From an uncultured Paenibacillus sp. (GTDB lineage Bacteria; Bacillota; Bacilli; Paenibacillales; Paenibacillaceae), in the NCBI GenBank assembly GCA_937895345.1, contig CALAWP010000084.1, forward strand, positions 1-64,000: DNA of 64,000 nt, in the 5' to 3' direction. How positions within the stretch are numbered: the stretch's first letter is position 1; each line of letters starts with the position of its first letter. The position numbers were made by a program, and so were the translations under genes. Shown here piece by piece: positions 34,665-43,637 of this stretch. Under the pieces are notes generated by a model. That model saw only the letters and a program-made list of their open reading frames with translations, did not search any database and had not been told where the DNA came from.

Positions 34665-35360
34665 TTGTTAGAGCAGCTGAAAGAAGAAGTATATGAAGCG
34701 AATCTGGAGCTGCCGAAGCACGGACTCGTCAAATTCACATGGGGCAATGCGAGCGCCATGGATCGGGAAAGCGGCTTGTTCGTTATCAAGCCGAGCGGCG
34801 TCAGCTATGAAAAGATGAAGCCGAGCGACATGGTCGTGGTCGATCTCGACGGCAATGTGGTCGAGGGGAGCTTGCGGCCTTCCTCCGACACCGCGACGCA
34901 CGCCGTCTTGTACAAGCATTATCCGCAAATCGGCGGCATCGTGCATACCCACTCGACCTGGGCGACGATCTGGGCTCAAGCGGGACTGGACGTGCCCGTT
35001 ATGGGAACGACCCATGCGGATACCTTCTATGGTTCCGTCCCTTGCGCGCGCTTCTTGAACCAGGAGGAAATTGACCGGGGGTACGAAGCGGAGACGGGCC
35101 GCGTCATCATCGAAACGTTCGAGGAACGGGGACTGGATGTGATGGCGATCCCGGCCGTCCTGCTCCAAGGCCATGCGCCTTTTACCTGGGGCAAGGACGT
35201 GAAATCGGCGGTCGTCAACAGCGTCGTGCTGGAGGAAGTGTGCAAAATGAACTTGTACGCGCGGCAATTGAATCATTTTGCCAAAGAACTGCCGCAAGGC
35301 ATTCTGGATAAGCATTATCTTCGGAAACACGGGAAAGACGCCTATTACGGACAAAAGTAA
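34665..35360 (+). CDS. araD: L-ribulose-5-phosphate 4-epimerase
   Basis: The 231-residue class II aldolase-fold enzyme converts L-ribulose 5-phosphate to D-xylulose 5-phosphate. Visible motifs are TWGNASAMDRESG near residue 25, the substrate-binding KPSGVSY, the zinc site HTHSTWATIWAQ near 95 and QGHAPFTWGK near 170. The TTG at 34665 follows GGGAGGGG; the gap from the kinase is two bases, so the genes are coupled. Confidence 0.96.
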   Translation: MLEQLKEEVYEANLELPKHGLVKFTWGNASAMDRESGLFVIKPSGVSYEKMKPSDMVVVDLDGNVVEGSLRPSSDTATHAVLYKHYPQIGGIVHTHSTWATIWAQAGLDVPVMGTTHADTFYGSVPCARFLNQEEIDRGYEAETGRVIIETFEERGLDVMAIPAVLLQGHAPFTWGKDVKSAVVNSVVLEEVCKMNLYARQLNHFAKELPQGILDKHYLRKHGKDAYYGQK

Positions 35361-35399
35361 GGTCTTATTCGATTACATTCAGAAAAGAGGATGATGAGG

Positions 35400-36824
35400 A
35401 TGACAGCAACAGCAGCAAAACAGTTTTGGTTTGTCGTAGGCTCGCAGCATCTGTATGGAGAAGAGGCGCTGGCCGAAGTAAAGGCTCATGCGCAGAAGAT
35501 GACGGATGCCTTGAATAACAGCGGCGTATTGCCTTATCCGCTTGTGCTGCAAGACTTGGCCGTCAGCGCGGATAAAATTACGAGCATCATGAAAGAGGTT
35601 AACTACCGCGACGAAGTTGCGGGCGTCATCACTTGGATGCATACGTTCTCCCCGGCGAAAATGTGGATCCGCGGCACGAAGCTGCTGCAAAAGCCGCTGC
35701 TTCACCTGGCCACCCAGTACAACGAAAGCATTCCTTGGGCCACCATCGACATGGACTTCATGAACTTGAACCAGGCCGCTCACGGCGACCGCGAATACGG
35801 CTTCATCAATGCCCGTCTTAAAAAACAAAATAAAATCGTCGTCGGCTACTGGGAGCGTCCGGAAGTGCAGCGGCAAATTGCGGACTGGATGGACGTTGCG
35901 GTTGCCTACAACGAAAGCTTCAACATTAAAGTGGCCCGTTTCGGCGACAATATGCGCAACGTCGGCGTGACCGAGGGCGACAAGGTCGAAGCTCAAATTC
36001 AATTCGGCTGGACCGTGGACTACTACGGCATCGGCGATCTTGTGCAATACGTAAATGCCGTAACCGAGCAGGAAATCGACGATCTGATGGCTCAATATGC
36101 GGAGCTGTACGAGTTCGACTACGGCACGAACAGCAAAGAAGCTTGGGAAGCCAGCGTCAAAATTCAAGCGAGCTATGAAATCGCCCTGAAACGTTTCCTG
36201 GACGAAAGAGGCTACAACGCCTTCACGACAAACTTCGAAGATTTGCACGGCATGAAGCAGCTTCCGGGTCTGGCCGTTCAGCGTCTGATGGCGCAAGGCT
36301 ACGGCTTTGCCGGCGAGGGCGACTGGAAGACGGCGGCGCTCGACCGCTTGCTGAAAGTGATGAGCCGCAACCAGAACACCGGCTTTATGGAGGATTACAC
36401 GTACGAGCTGGCGGCCGGTCAGGAAGCGATCCTGCAATCCCATATGCTTGAGGTCGATCCGTCCCTGGCGGCGAACAAACCGAAAATCGTCGTGTCCCCG
36501 CTCGGCATCGGCGATCGCGAAGATCCGGCCCGTCTCGTATTCGACGGCAAGGCCGGCGAAGGCGTCGTCGTATCCATGGCGGACTTCGGCACGCACTACA
36601 AGCTGCTGATCAACGAGGTTTCCGCGTTCGAACCGACGGTTCCGGCTCCGAAGCTTCCTGTTGCCCGCGTTCTGTGGACGGTGAAGCCGAACTTCCAGGA
36701 CGGCGTGAAAGCTTGGATCGAGAACGGCGGCGGCCATCATACCGTCGTTTCGTTGAACCTGACGACCGACCAAATCGTCACTTACGCGAAGCTGGTTAAC
36801 CTGGAATACGTCGTCATTAAGTAA
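35400..36824 (+). CDS. araA: L-arabinose isomerase
   Basis: The 474-residue enzyme interconverts L-arabinose and L-ribulose. Family motifs are FWFVVGSQHLYGEEAL at the start, WMHTFSPAKMWIRG near residue 81, the catalytic region GEGDWKTAAL and NTGFMEDYTYEL around 305-335, and the C-terminal GGGHHTVVS. The ATG at 35400 is preferred because AAGAGG lies nine bases upstream; two earlier ATGs abut the ribosome site. It ends the operon before a terminator. Confidence 0.97.
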   Translation: MTATAAKQFWFVVGSQHLYGEEALAEVKAHAQKMTDALNNSGVLPYPLVLQDLAVSADKITSIMKEVNYRDEVAGVITWMHTFSPAKMWIRGTKLLQKPLLHLATQYNESIPWATIDMDFMNLNQAAHGDREYGFINARLKKQNKIVVGYWERPEVQRQIADWMDVAVAYNESFNIKVARFGDNMRNVGVTEGDKVEAQIQFGWTVDYYGIGDLVQYVNAVTEQEIDDLMAQYAELYEFDYGTNSKEAWEASVKIQASYEIALKRFLDERGYNAFTTNFEDLHGMKQLPGLAVQRLMAQGYGFAGEGDWKTAALDRLLKVMSRNQNTGFMEDYTYELAAGQEAILQSHMLEVDPSLAANKPKIVVSPLGIGDREDPARLVFDGKAGEGVVVSMADFGTHYKLLINEVSAFEPTVPAPKLPVARVLWTVKPNFQDGVKAWIENGGGHHTVVSLNLTTDQIVTYAKLVNLEYVVIK

Positions 36825-36844
36825 TCCGTCATTCGGATGTACAA

Positions 36845-36899
36845 AAAACCGTTTCTTGCGTGAATGGGTCATTCATTCCATTCGCGCAGAAACGGTTTT
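36845..36899 (+). terminator. Terminator of the arabinose operon
   Basis: AAAACCGTTTC at 36845-36855 pairs perfectly with GAAACGGTTTT at 36889-36899, with further complementarity inside the loop, followed by CTTTTT. Confidence 0.8.
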
Positions 36900-37026
36900 C
36901 TTTTTGGCATGCCAACAAGAAATGGTAATATAAAATAAATTCCATCAGATATGTCGATTGGTCTCGCGGTTATTCGTTGTTTCAATAGAGGCTTGAGTCC
37001 ATTAACCATTTGGAGATGATGCAAGC

Positions 37027-37440
37027 ATGAGGTTTATGATGATCGTGAAAGCGACGACGGATTCGGAAGCGGGCGTAAAGCCCAGCCAGGAGCTGCTTGA
37101 TGCCATGCTGAGATATAACGAGGAGCTGGCGAAGGCGGGGGTGCTGCTTGCTGCCGACGGACTGCAGCCCAGCTCTAGCGGAATTCGAATTTCGTATCCG
37201 GATCCGGGCGGGAAGCCGAAGGTGATGGATGGGCCGTTTACGGAGGCCAAAGAAATCATTGCCGGATTTACGCTGATTGAAGTGAATTCGCGGGAAGAAG
37301 CGATCGAGTGGGCGATGCGCATGCCCGACCCGCATGGGGGAGGGCAAGGCGAGATTGAATTGAGGCAAATCTTTGATCCGGAAGAACTGTCCGCGAATGA
37401 AGAAACGCAGCAAAAAATAAAGGGGCAGTTTAAGTTGTGA
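37027..37440 (+). CDS. YCII-domain (DGPF) protein
   Basis: The 137-residue protein has the YCII/DGPF fold: FMMIVKATTDSE at the start, GVLLAADGLQPSSSG and the name-giving VMDGPFTEAKEIIAGF near residue 66. DGPF proteins are encoded next to ECF42 sigma factors in many bacteria and are thought to be their targets. The stop overlaps the GTG of the sigma gene. GGAGATG provides the ribosome site. Confidence 0.92.
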   Translation: MRFMMIVKATTDSEAGVKPSQELLDAMLRYNEELAKAGVLLAADGLQPSSSGIRISYPDPGGKPKVMDGPFTEAKEIIAGFTLIEVNSREEAIEWAMRMPDPHGGGQGEIELRQIFDPEELSANEETQQKIKGQFKL

Positions 37441-38696
37441 GCGTCTCGGATACGAAAAGGACAGTAGATGCCATATGGCGGATCGAGTCTCCCAAATTAA
37501 TCGCCGGCTTGACGCGAATGGTTCGGGACGTGGGCCTGGCGGAAGATCTGGCCCACGACGCTCTGGTCATCGCGCTTGAGCGATGGCCGGCATCGGGAAT
37601 TCCCGACAACCCGGGAGCATGGCTGATGACGACGGCCAAGCGGCGCGCCATCGATCTATTGCGAAGAAACAAGCTTCGCGACCGCAAATACGAAGAGCTT
37701 ACCCGCAGCGCCGCCATGTTTACGGAAGAAGATATGGACAGCCAGTTGGACGGGGAGATCGGCGACGATCTTCTGCGTCTCATCTTCATGACTTGTCATC
37801 CGGCGCTGTCGCAGGAAGCGAGGGTGGCGCTCACACTCCGGATGCTGTGCGGGCTTACGACGGAAGAAATCGCTCGTGCCTTTCTGGCGGCCGAAGCGAC
37901 GATCGCGCAGCGAATCGTTCGGGCGAAGCGGACTCTCAGCGCCAGGAAGGTCCCCTTCGAAGTGCCCGCGGGCGAAGATTTGAAGCCGCGTTTGGCGGGG
38001 GTTCTTGAAGTCATTTATTTAATGTTCAATGAAGGATATTCGGCAACCGCGGGCGAAGACTGGGTCCGGCCGCTTCTATGCCGGGAAGCGCTGAGGCTGG
38101 CCCGGATGCTGGCGGAGATTGCGCCTGCAGAGCCGGAAGCGCATGGGCTTGCGGCACTGCTTGAAATTCAATCCTCGCGGCTGAAGACGCGGGTCGGGGC
38201 GGACGGGGAGCCGGTGCTGCTCATGGACCAGAATCGGACCAGGTGGGACCGTCTTCTGATTCGCCGCGGGCTGGCGGCCCTTCACCGCTGTCAGCAGCTA
38301 GGGAAGCCGTACGGTCCCTACGCGCTGCAGGCGGCCATCGCCGCTTGTCACGCGCAGGCGGCAGCGCCCGAGGATACGGATTGGGTCCGCATCGCCGCCC
38401 TGTATGAAGCTTTGTCGCGCGTCATGCCTTCGCCGGTCGTGGAATTGAACCGTGCGGTGGCGATTTCTATGGCTTTCGGTCCGGCTTACGGCTTGCAAAT
38501 CGTCGACGAATTGAACCGGGAGGCGTCGCTGTCGGCCTATCATCTGCTGCCCAGCGTGCGCGGCGATCTGTTGTACAAATTGAACCGGTTCGAAGAAGCG
38601 CGCCTTGAGTTTGAGCGGGCGGCTTCCTTGACAAGAAATCGCCGCGAGCGCGATCTTCTGCTTGCACGCGCAGCCGAATGCATGAACGGAAAATAA
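37437..38696 (+). CDS. ECF42-type RNA polymerase sigma factor
   Basis: The 419-residue protein has sigma regions 2 and 4 in the first 180 residues (DVGLAEDLAHDALVIALERWP, MLCGLTTEEIARAFLAAEATIAQRI). A long C-terminal extension (DUF6596/TPR-like) includes EVIYLMFNEGYSATAGEDW and VVELNRAVAISMAFGP. This extension defines ECF42 factors, which lack an anti-sigma factor. The GTG at 37437 overlaps the preceding stop (GTGA), so translation is coupled to the first YCII gene. Confidence 0.94.
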   Translation: MSVSDTKRTVDAIWRIESPKLIAGLTRMVRDVGLAEDLAHDALVIALERWPASGIPDNPGAWLMTTAKRRAIDLLRRNKLRDRKYEELTRSAAMFTEEDMDSQLDGEIGDDLLRLIFMTCHPALSQEARVALTLRMLCGLTTEEIARAFLAAEATIAQRIVRAKRTLSARKVPFEVPAGEDLKPRLAGVLEVIYLMFNEGYSATAGEDWVRPLLCREALRLARMLAEIAPAEPEAHGLAALLEIQSSRLKTRVGADGEPVLLMDQNRTRWDRLLIRRGLAALHRCQQLGKPYGPYALQAAIAACHAQAAAPEDTDWVRIAALYEALSRVMPSPVVELNRAVAISMAFGPAYGLQIVDELNREASLSAYHLLPSVRGDLLYKLNRFEEARLEFERAASLTRNRRERDLLLARAAECMNGK

Positions 38697-38718
38697 GGTT
38701 TGCGGGGAGTGTGCTTTT

Positions 38719-39135
38719 ATGAAATATATGCTGATGTTCAAATCGACGGCGTTGTCGGAAGCGGGCATGCTGGAGGACCAGGATTTCAAGGACCGCCGGG
38801 CGGCATTTGTCAGATCTTTAGCCCATGTCGGGATTTTGCTTGCCGACGAGACGCTGCTTCCAAGCTCGAGCGGAATGCGGATTACGTTTCCGCCGGACGG
38901 GGGCGGGGCCAGCGTGGCAGCCGAGCCGTTTGCTGCGGAGAGCGGCCTGATGGAACGGTTTCTTATTCTGGATGCCGGATCCATGGAAGAGGCGGCAGAA
39001 TGGGCGATGAAGCTTCCCGTTCCTCAAGGGCGCGGGGAATTCGCGATCGAGCTTCGCCAGTTGGCCGATCCGGCAGAAATGCGGCGAGATCCGGCTGTCA
39101 TGGCTTTGGAGACGAATTTACGGGAGCACATCTAA
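38719..39135 (+). CDS. YCII-domain protein with degenerate DGPF motif
   Basis: The 138-residue protein aligns with the first YCII protein (YMLMFKSTALSEAG, GILLADETLLPSSSGMRI, AAEWAMKLPVPQGRGEFAIEL). Its DGPF is replaced by AAEPF, so the paralogue has lost part of the signature. It lies 22 bases after the ECF42 gene and probably belongs to the same transcript. Whether it keeps function is unclear, but the frame is intact and reading is normal. Confidence 0.88.
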   Translation: MKYMLMFKSTALSEAGMLEDQDFKDRRAAFVRSLAHVGILLADETLLPSSSGMRITFPPDGGGASVAAEPFAAESGLMERFLILDAGSMEEAAEWAMKLPVPQGRGEFAIELRQLADPAEMRRDPAVMALETNLREHI

Positions 39136-39245
39136 TGGCTCGAAAATTTATTTTCGGCACAGTGTCGATTTTGCCGTACGACAATCGTCGTTAAGATGAA
39201 ACCGGAATTCGAAAAGGATTCCCCATCAAACGTGAAAGGTTGTTG

Positions 39246-39647
39246 ATGAACATGGCGGCAAAATTGGTTCCTTATGTGATGTCGGAGGACGCAAGAACGC
39301 AAGCGGAGTTTTACAAACAGGCACTGGGCGGAGAAATTGTTTTTGTCAAAACGTTGGGTGAAGTTCCGGGGACCCCGGAGGCGGCCAAAGATAAAGTGAT
39401 GCATTTGGTTCTTGCCGTGGCCGGAGAAAATACGTTATTTCTATCCGACTCGTTCCAATCGGCGGAAGAGAGCCGGCATATATGCCTATCTTTAACGTAC
39501 GACGATGTGGAGGAAGCGCGCAGCGCCTATGGCAAACTCGGTGAACAAGGAAAGCTTCAGTTCCCGTTCGAGCGGCAGCCATGGGGGGCTTATTACGGGG
39601 AAGTCGTGGACCGCTTCGGCGTTACGTGGCAAATCGTGAAGCAGTAA
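39246..39647 (+). CDS. VOC-family protein (PhnB-like)
   Basis: The 133-residue protein has the PhnB-like pattern AAKLVPYVMSEDARTQAEFYKQALGGE, then NTLFLSDSFQS and YGEVVDRFGVTWQI. It resembles the VOC protein at 18766 but is a distant paralogue. The ATG at 39246 has AAAGG six bases upstream. It follows the second YCII gene by 110 bases and may be part of the same stress module, since VOC proteins often accompany ECF42 loci. Confidence 0.88.
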   Translation: MNMAAKLVPYVMSEDARTQAEFYKQALGGEIVFVKTLGEVPGTPEAAKDKVMHLVLAVAGENTLFLSDSFQSAEESRHICLSLTYDDVEEARSAYGKLGEQGKLQFPFERQPWGAYYGEVVDRFGVTWQIVKQ

Positions 39648-39656
39648 ACGATTGGA

Positions 39657-39695
39657 GGCGGCGGGCGCGTTGTAACCGTTGAAACGCCCGCCGCC
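39657..39695 (+). terminator. Strong GC-rich hairpin after the ECF42 module
   Basis: GGCGGCGGGCG pairs with CGCCCGCCGCC, with extra TT/AA pairs near a 10-base loop. No good U-run follows, but position and strength suggest a transcript end. Confidence 0.5.
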
Positions 39696-39729
39696 ATCCG
39701 CAACTCTCACTCTTGCTTATCGAAACTCC

Positions 39730-40021
39730 ATGTATTACGACTATTCCCCTGGAGCAGTTGCCTATGATATGCCGGGCGTACGCGTCGAGGGGACAATTTA
39801 GCTAAAGCGGAAGTATCAGATTCGTGATGGCCGGCTTCAGAATGGAACGCTGGTCATTCCCGCGTATCTTGAAAACGGCGTCGAGTTCGACGCCCATCTG
39901 ATTAATGATGCTTCTTCGCGGACGTAACATCGGGAAAGTTGGCGCAATCTTTATTAACGACATGCAAACGTGTGATGCATCGGCTTCTGTTATCACACTT
40001 AGGATGATTCCGAACAATTAG
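39730..40021 (+). pseudogene. Decayed gene of unknown function
   Basis: From an ATG at 39730 the frame reads YYDYSPGAVAYDMPGVRVEG, hits TAG at 39799-39801, then continues in the same frame as YQIRDGRLQNGTLVIPAYLE to a stop at 39925. The +1 frame then gives GAIFINDMQTCDASASVITL to 40021. The pieces look like one small protein broken by a stop and a frameshift. I do not recognise it. It fills most of the 517-base gap before the Nudix gene. Confidence 0.35.
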
Positions 40022-40164
40022 TCGGTCATCCCAGGATTTTTGGATAGTCTGGATTTAGCGGCGGATGGAATGTCATTGGAACAAAGAAGCAATTACCGCA
40101 CCACCATTTGCCTCCACTTACATTCCGAAGTATGATAATTGAAAAGGTAGCTTTAGGAGGAAGT

Positions 40165-40566
40165 ATGAAGAAGCAAATATATGTCGTTGGTGCGGTTATT
40201 GTACAAGAAGGGCGAATTTTGTGTGCACAACGGGGGGCAGACCAGTCGTTGGCGTTGAAGTGGGAATTTCCCGGTGGAAAAATTGAAGCGGGAGAGACAC
40301 CCCAAGAGGCTCTGAAGAGGGAAATTCTCGAAGAGATGGACTGTTCTATTGAAATTGGTGAACAGGTGGAGCATACAGTCCATGAGTATGATTTCGGAGT
40401 CGTACATTTAACTACGTTCTATTGCAAACTTGTGTCCGGGACACCATCTTTAACTGAGCACGCAAGTATCGAATGGCTGCATGTCAAGGAATTGGATTCA
40501 TTGGATTGGGCACCAGCCGATATACCGGCTATCCAGAAAATTATGAGTCAATCACTACCTTTCTAA
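40165..40566 (+). CDS. Nudix hydrolase, MutT-like
   Basis: The 133-residue protein has a nearly complete Nudix box, GKIEAGETPQEALKREILEE followed by MDC, where only the late glycine is replaced. It probably hydrolyses a nucleoside triphosphate (8-oxo-dGTP, CTP or a modified nucleotide). The ATG at 40165 follows AGGAGGAAGT. It lies 22 bases before the PLD-helicase gene and both are visibly AT-richer than their neighbours, so I treat them as one imported two-gene unit. Confidence 0.93.
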   Translation: MKKQIYVVGAVIVQEGRILCAQRGADQSLALKWEFPGGKIEAGETPQEALKREILEEMDCSIEIGEQVEHTVHEYDFGVVHLTTFYCKLVSGTPSLTEHASIEWLHVKELDSLDWAPADIPAIQKIMSQSLPF

Positions 40567-40588
40567 AACATGTGAAGAGGTGTAAAGC

Positions 40589-43486
40589 GTGGTCAAAGAA
40601 GCCATCGTAGAGTCCTCTATTTATGATCAATTGTTGCCACAATTAAGGGGACAGCATTTAAACTACTCTCCGCGGCTTCTTATCAATAATCCAAGTACGC
40701 GCGAGAATGTATTACATGAAATTATTGAAGAGCTCACCACCTGCAGGTCATTTATGTTTATCGTTGCTTTCGTCACGGAAAGCGGTCTAGCTACGCTAAA
40801 AGCGCAGCTTCTTGATTTGAAACGGAAGGGAATTAAAGGAAGGCTTCTGACGTCAACTTATCTAAACTTTAATCACCCGAAAGTATTTCGTGAGCTACTT
40901 AAGATTGAAAATCTGGAGGTCCGACTGTCTGATCTGCAAGGTTTTCATTCCAAAGGTTACATATTTAATACGCAAGAAGATCATGCATTAATTATTGGGA
41001 GCACGAATCTGACGGCGAACGCTTTAAAAGTGAACTACGAGTGGAATGTAAAGCTTCGGTTACTCCCGACTGAATATTTTATTAAACAGATTCGGAGTCA
41101 ATTTGAGGCCGTTTGGGCATCGTCGGTTGCTTTGACAGAGGATTGGATTAAAAATTACGAAATTTCCTATGTGAAGTATACCGCAACAAAGATTGTTCAG
41201 GAGGAGCTAGCACTTGTTCAGCAGCACTTTAAGGCGGCTAGCGAAACGAAACGTCAAATCGAGCCCAATAAGATGCAAGTCGCTGCGCTGAAAAACATTG
41301 AAGCGCTTCGTGAGCAAGGGGCGAACAAAGGGCTCATTATTTCGGCAACAGGCACGGGTAAAACGTTTCTTTCAGCTTTTGATGTCAGAAGCTATTCTCC
41401 GAAGCGGATGTTGTTTATTGCGCATCGCGAACAGATTTTGATGAAATCGAAGTTGGATTTTATTAAAGTTATCGGTGGAGAGGCATCTAATTTTGGTCTC
41501 TTATCCGGCACGAATAAAGACGTGGAGGCCAAATACCTTTTCTCTACGATTCAGACCATATCGAGATCGGATGTGCTATCACAGTTTGACCCCGATGCGT
41601 TTGATTATATCTTGATTGACGAAGTACATAAGGCTGGGGCTAAATCTTACCGCAAGGTAATTGATTATTTCAAGCCAAAGTATCTTATGGGCATGACAGC
41701 AACGCCAGAACGAACGGATGATATTAATATCTATGAGTTATTTGATTATAATGTAGCATACGAGATTAGACTTCAAGCCGCATTGGAAGAAGATATGTTG
41801 TGTCCATTTAACTATTTCGGGGTGACGGACTTTGAGTGCGACGGTGAGATAGTTGATGATACTACTATTTTGTCCAAACTTGTAACGAATGAACGTGTAG
41901 ACCACATTATTGAGAAGATCGAATATTACGGTTACTCCGGCACGCAAGTCAGAGGTCTTATGTTTGTTAGTCGAAAGGAAGAAGCGGTGGAGCTTTCCCG
42001 GTTACTTAACGAAAGAGGTTACCGAACGGTAGCCTTAACAGGTGACCATGGTATTGAGTATCGTGAGCAACAAATAAAGGCGCTTGAACAAGGCGAGCTG
42101 GAGTATATTATCACGGTGGACATTTTTAACGAGGGCATCGATATTCCTTCGGTCAATCAAGTGGTAATGCTACGTCAGACGCAGTCCAGCATTATCTTCA
42201 TTCAACAGCTTGGGCGCGGCTTGCGTAAGCACGACTCGAAGGAGTTCGTTACCATTATTGATTTCATCGGGAATTATAAAAACAACTACTTGATCCCCAT
42301 TGCATTGTCAGGGGATAAGTCTCTTAATAAAGACAATATTCGGCGGCATATGAAGGATACAAGTTATATTAATGGGGTATCCACTATTAATTTTGAAGAA
42401 GTCGCCAAAGCATTAATTTATAAATCGATATCTAGTAGTAACTTAACAGAGTTTAAAAAGCTGCGAGATGAGTTTGTTGAGCTCAAAAATCGACTAGGAC
42501 GATTGCCGTATCTTTATGACTTTATGATGAATGGGTCAATTGATCCTTTGATTATTGTGAAAAATTTTGATAACTACCAGAAGTTTTTAGAGAGATTGAA
42601 AGAGAATATATCAAGCTTAACGGACTATGAGCAAAAAGTGCTCACAATGTTCTCGAATGAAATCATGAATGGTAAGCGGCTTCATGAAATCACTTTGCTC
42701 GAACAGTTACTTAAGGGCGATGTCGTTTCTGAAGGGGATTACATTCGTCTACTCCAAGTAGAGCGTTGTAACGTAGACCCGGAAACGCTAGCCTCTGTTC
42801 GCGGTGTGATGAATTTATCATTTTTTGTGCAAGCACATCAAATGAAGTACGGGGAACAGCCAATTTGTATATTTGGAGCAGATGGTACAATCCGTTTTCA
42901 TGAAACGCTAAGGAATAGACTGAACGCGAGTGAGCATTTCAGATCAATGGTGGAAGATGTTGTTCGTGTTGCAAGTGAGAAGGGACGTAGGTATACCCAT
43001 CAGGAACCGCTGACTCTTCATCAAAAATATACACGTAAGGATGTCTGCAAGCTGTTGAACTGGGAACGTGATGAAAGCAATACGGTGTATGGTTACAAAA
43101 CTAAGCATAATACCTGCCCGATCTTCGTCACGTATCATAAACATGAGGAGGTAGAGTCGAGTATCAATTATGGTGATGAGTTGCTGAACCCGACCACTTT
43201 AAAGTGGTTTACGAGAAGTAATCGAACGCTTCAATCAGACGAAGTGAAAAAGATTGTGGAGGCGGAGAGCAATCACACGACTATCCATATCTTTGTGAAA
43301 AAGGACGATGATGAGGGTAGTGATTTTTATTATCTAGGCAAGGCTACTCCCGATATTAGAACGGTTCAAGAAACAACTATGGCAGGTAAAAATGGGGAGT
43401 TGCTGCCTGTTGTGTGCATGAATATGATGCTTGAGCATGCAGTAGATAATAAGCTGTATCAGTACATAAAGTCAAACAATATTTAA
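40589..43486 (+). CDS. PLD-nuclease/SF2 helicase/DUF3427 fusion protein
   Basis: The 965-residue protein has three parts. Residues 1-190 form a phospholipase-D-like nuclease domain with one HxK motif (H120, K122 and N140 in GSTN). Residues 225-560 form an SF2 helicase with Walker A ATGTGKT ending near 258, DEVH at 344-347, GMTATPERTD and the motif VI region QLGRGLRKHDSKEF. Residues 610-960 match DUF3427. This architecture resembles DNA-processing and restriction-like enzymes. The GTG at 40589 has GAAGAGGTG upstream. With the Nudix gene it forms a compact low-GC cassette; a phage-defence role is inference. Confidence 0.92.
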   Translation: MVKEAIVESSIYDQLLPQLRGQHLNYSPRLLINNPSTRENVLHEIIEELTTCRSFMFIVAFVTESGLATLKAQLLDLKRKGIKGRLLTSTYLNFNHPKVFRELLKIENLEVRLSDLQGFHSKGYIFNTQEDHALIIGSTNLTANALKVNYEWNVKLRLLPTEYFIKQIRSQFEAVWASSVALTEDWIKNYEISYVKYTATKIVQEELALVQQHFKAASETKRQIEPNKMQVAALKNIEALREQGANKGLIISATGTGKTFLSAFDVRSYSPKRMLFIAHREQILMKSKLDFIKVIGGEASNFGLLSGTNKDVEAKYLFSTIQTISRSDVLSQFDPDAFDYILIDEVHKAGAKSYRKVIDYFKPKYLMGMTATPERTDDINIYELFDYNVAYEIRLQAALEEDMLCPFNYFGVTDFECDGEIVDDTTILSKLVTNERVDHIIEKIEYYGYSGTQVRGLMFVSRKEEAVELSRLLNERGYRTVALTGDHGIEYREQQIKALEQGELEYIITVDIFNEGIDIPSVNQVVMLRQTQSSIIFIQQLGRGLRKHDSKEFVTIIDFIGNYKNNYLIPIALSGDKSLNKDNIRRHMKDTSYINGVSTINFEEVAKALIYKSISSSNLTEFKKLRDEFVELKNRLGRLPYLYDFMMNGSIDPLIIVKNFDNYQKFLERLKENISSLTDYEQKVLTMFSNEIMNGKRLHEITLLEQLLKGDVVSEGDYIRLLQVERCNVDPETLASVRGVMNLSFFVQAHQMKYGEQPICIFGADGTIRFHETLRNRLNASEHFRSMVEDVVRVASEKGRRYTHQEPLTLHQKYTRKDVCKLLNWERDESNTVYGYKTKHNTCPIFVTYHKHEEVESSINYGDELLNPTTLKWFTRSNRTLQSDEVKKIVEAESNHTTIHIFVKKDDDEGSDFYYLGKATPDIRTVQETTMAGKNGELLPVVCMNMMLEHAVDNKLYQYIKSNNI

Positions 43487-43501
43487 TTCATCATGGAGTT
43501 T

Positions 43502-43521
43502 AGACGTCCGAAAGGGCGTCT
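43502..43521 (+). terminator. Terminator of the Nudix-helicase unit
   Basis: AGACGTCC at 43502-43509 pairs with GGGCGTCT at 43514-43521 (one GU pair) around a GAAA tetraloop, followed by TTCTTATTG. Confidence 0.75.
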
Positions 43522-43534
43522 TTCTTATTGCTTT

Positions 43535-43624
43535 ATGAGAGCGGTTGGTTGCGTCCGATCTTACTGGCTTGAAGGATATAAGTCGTCCGGACAATACGCG
43601 AAAGATGTCTGGGCGGGACTATAG
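43535..43624 (+). other. Possible C-terminal remnant of a lost gene
   Basis: A 29-codon frame ends YWLEGYKSSGQYAKDVWAGL and stops at 43622-43624. It has no ribosome site and reads like the tail of a larger protein. A strong terminator follows 14 bases later and has no other gene to serve. Beyond it, 43706-43783 gives another tail-like frame ending SPQETVIRLR. The stretch 43522-43913 therefore seems to hold leftovers of displaced genes plus the promoter of the sugar transporter operon. Confidence 0.3.
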
Positions 43625-43637
43625 GCGCTGCGGACGG

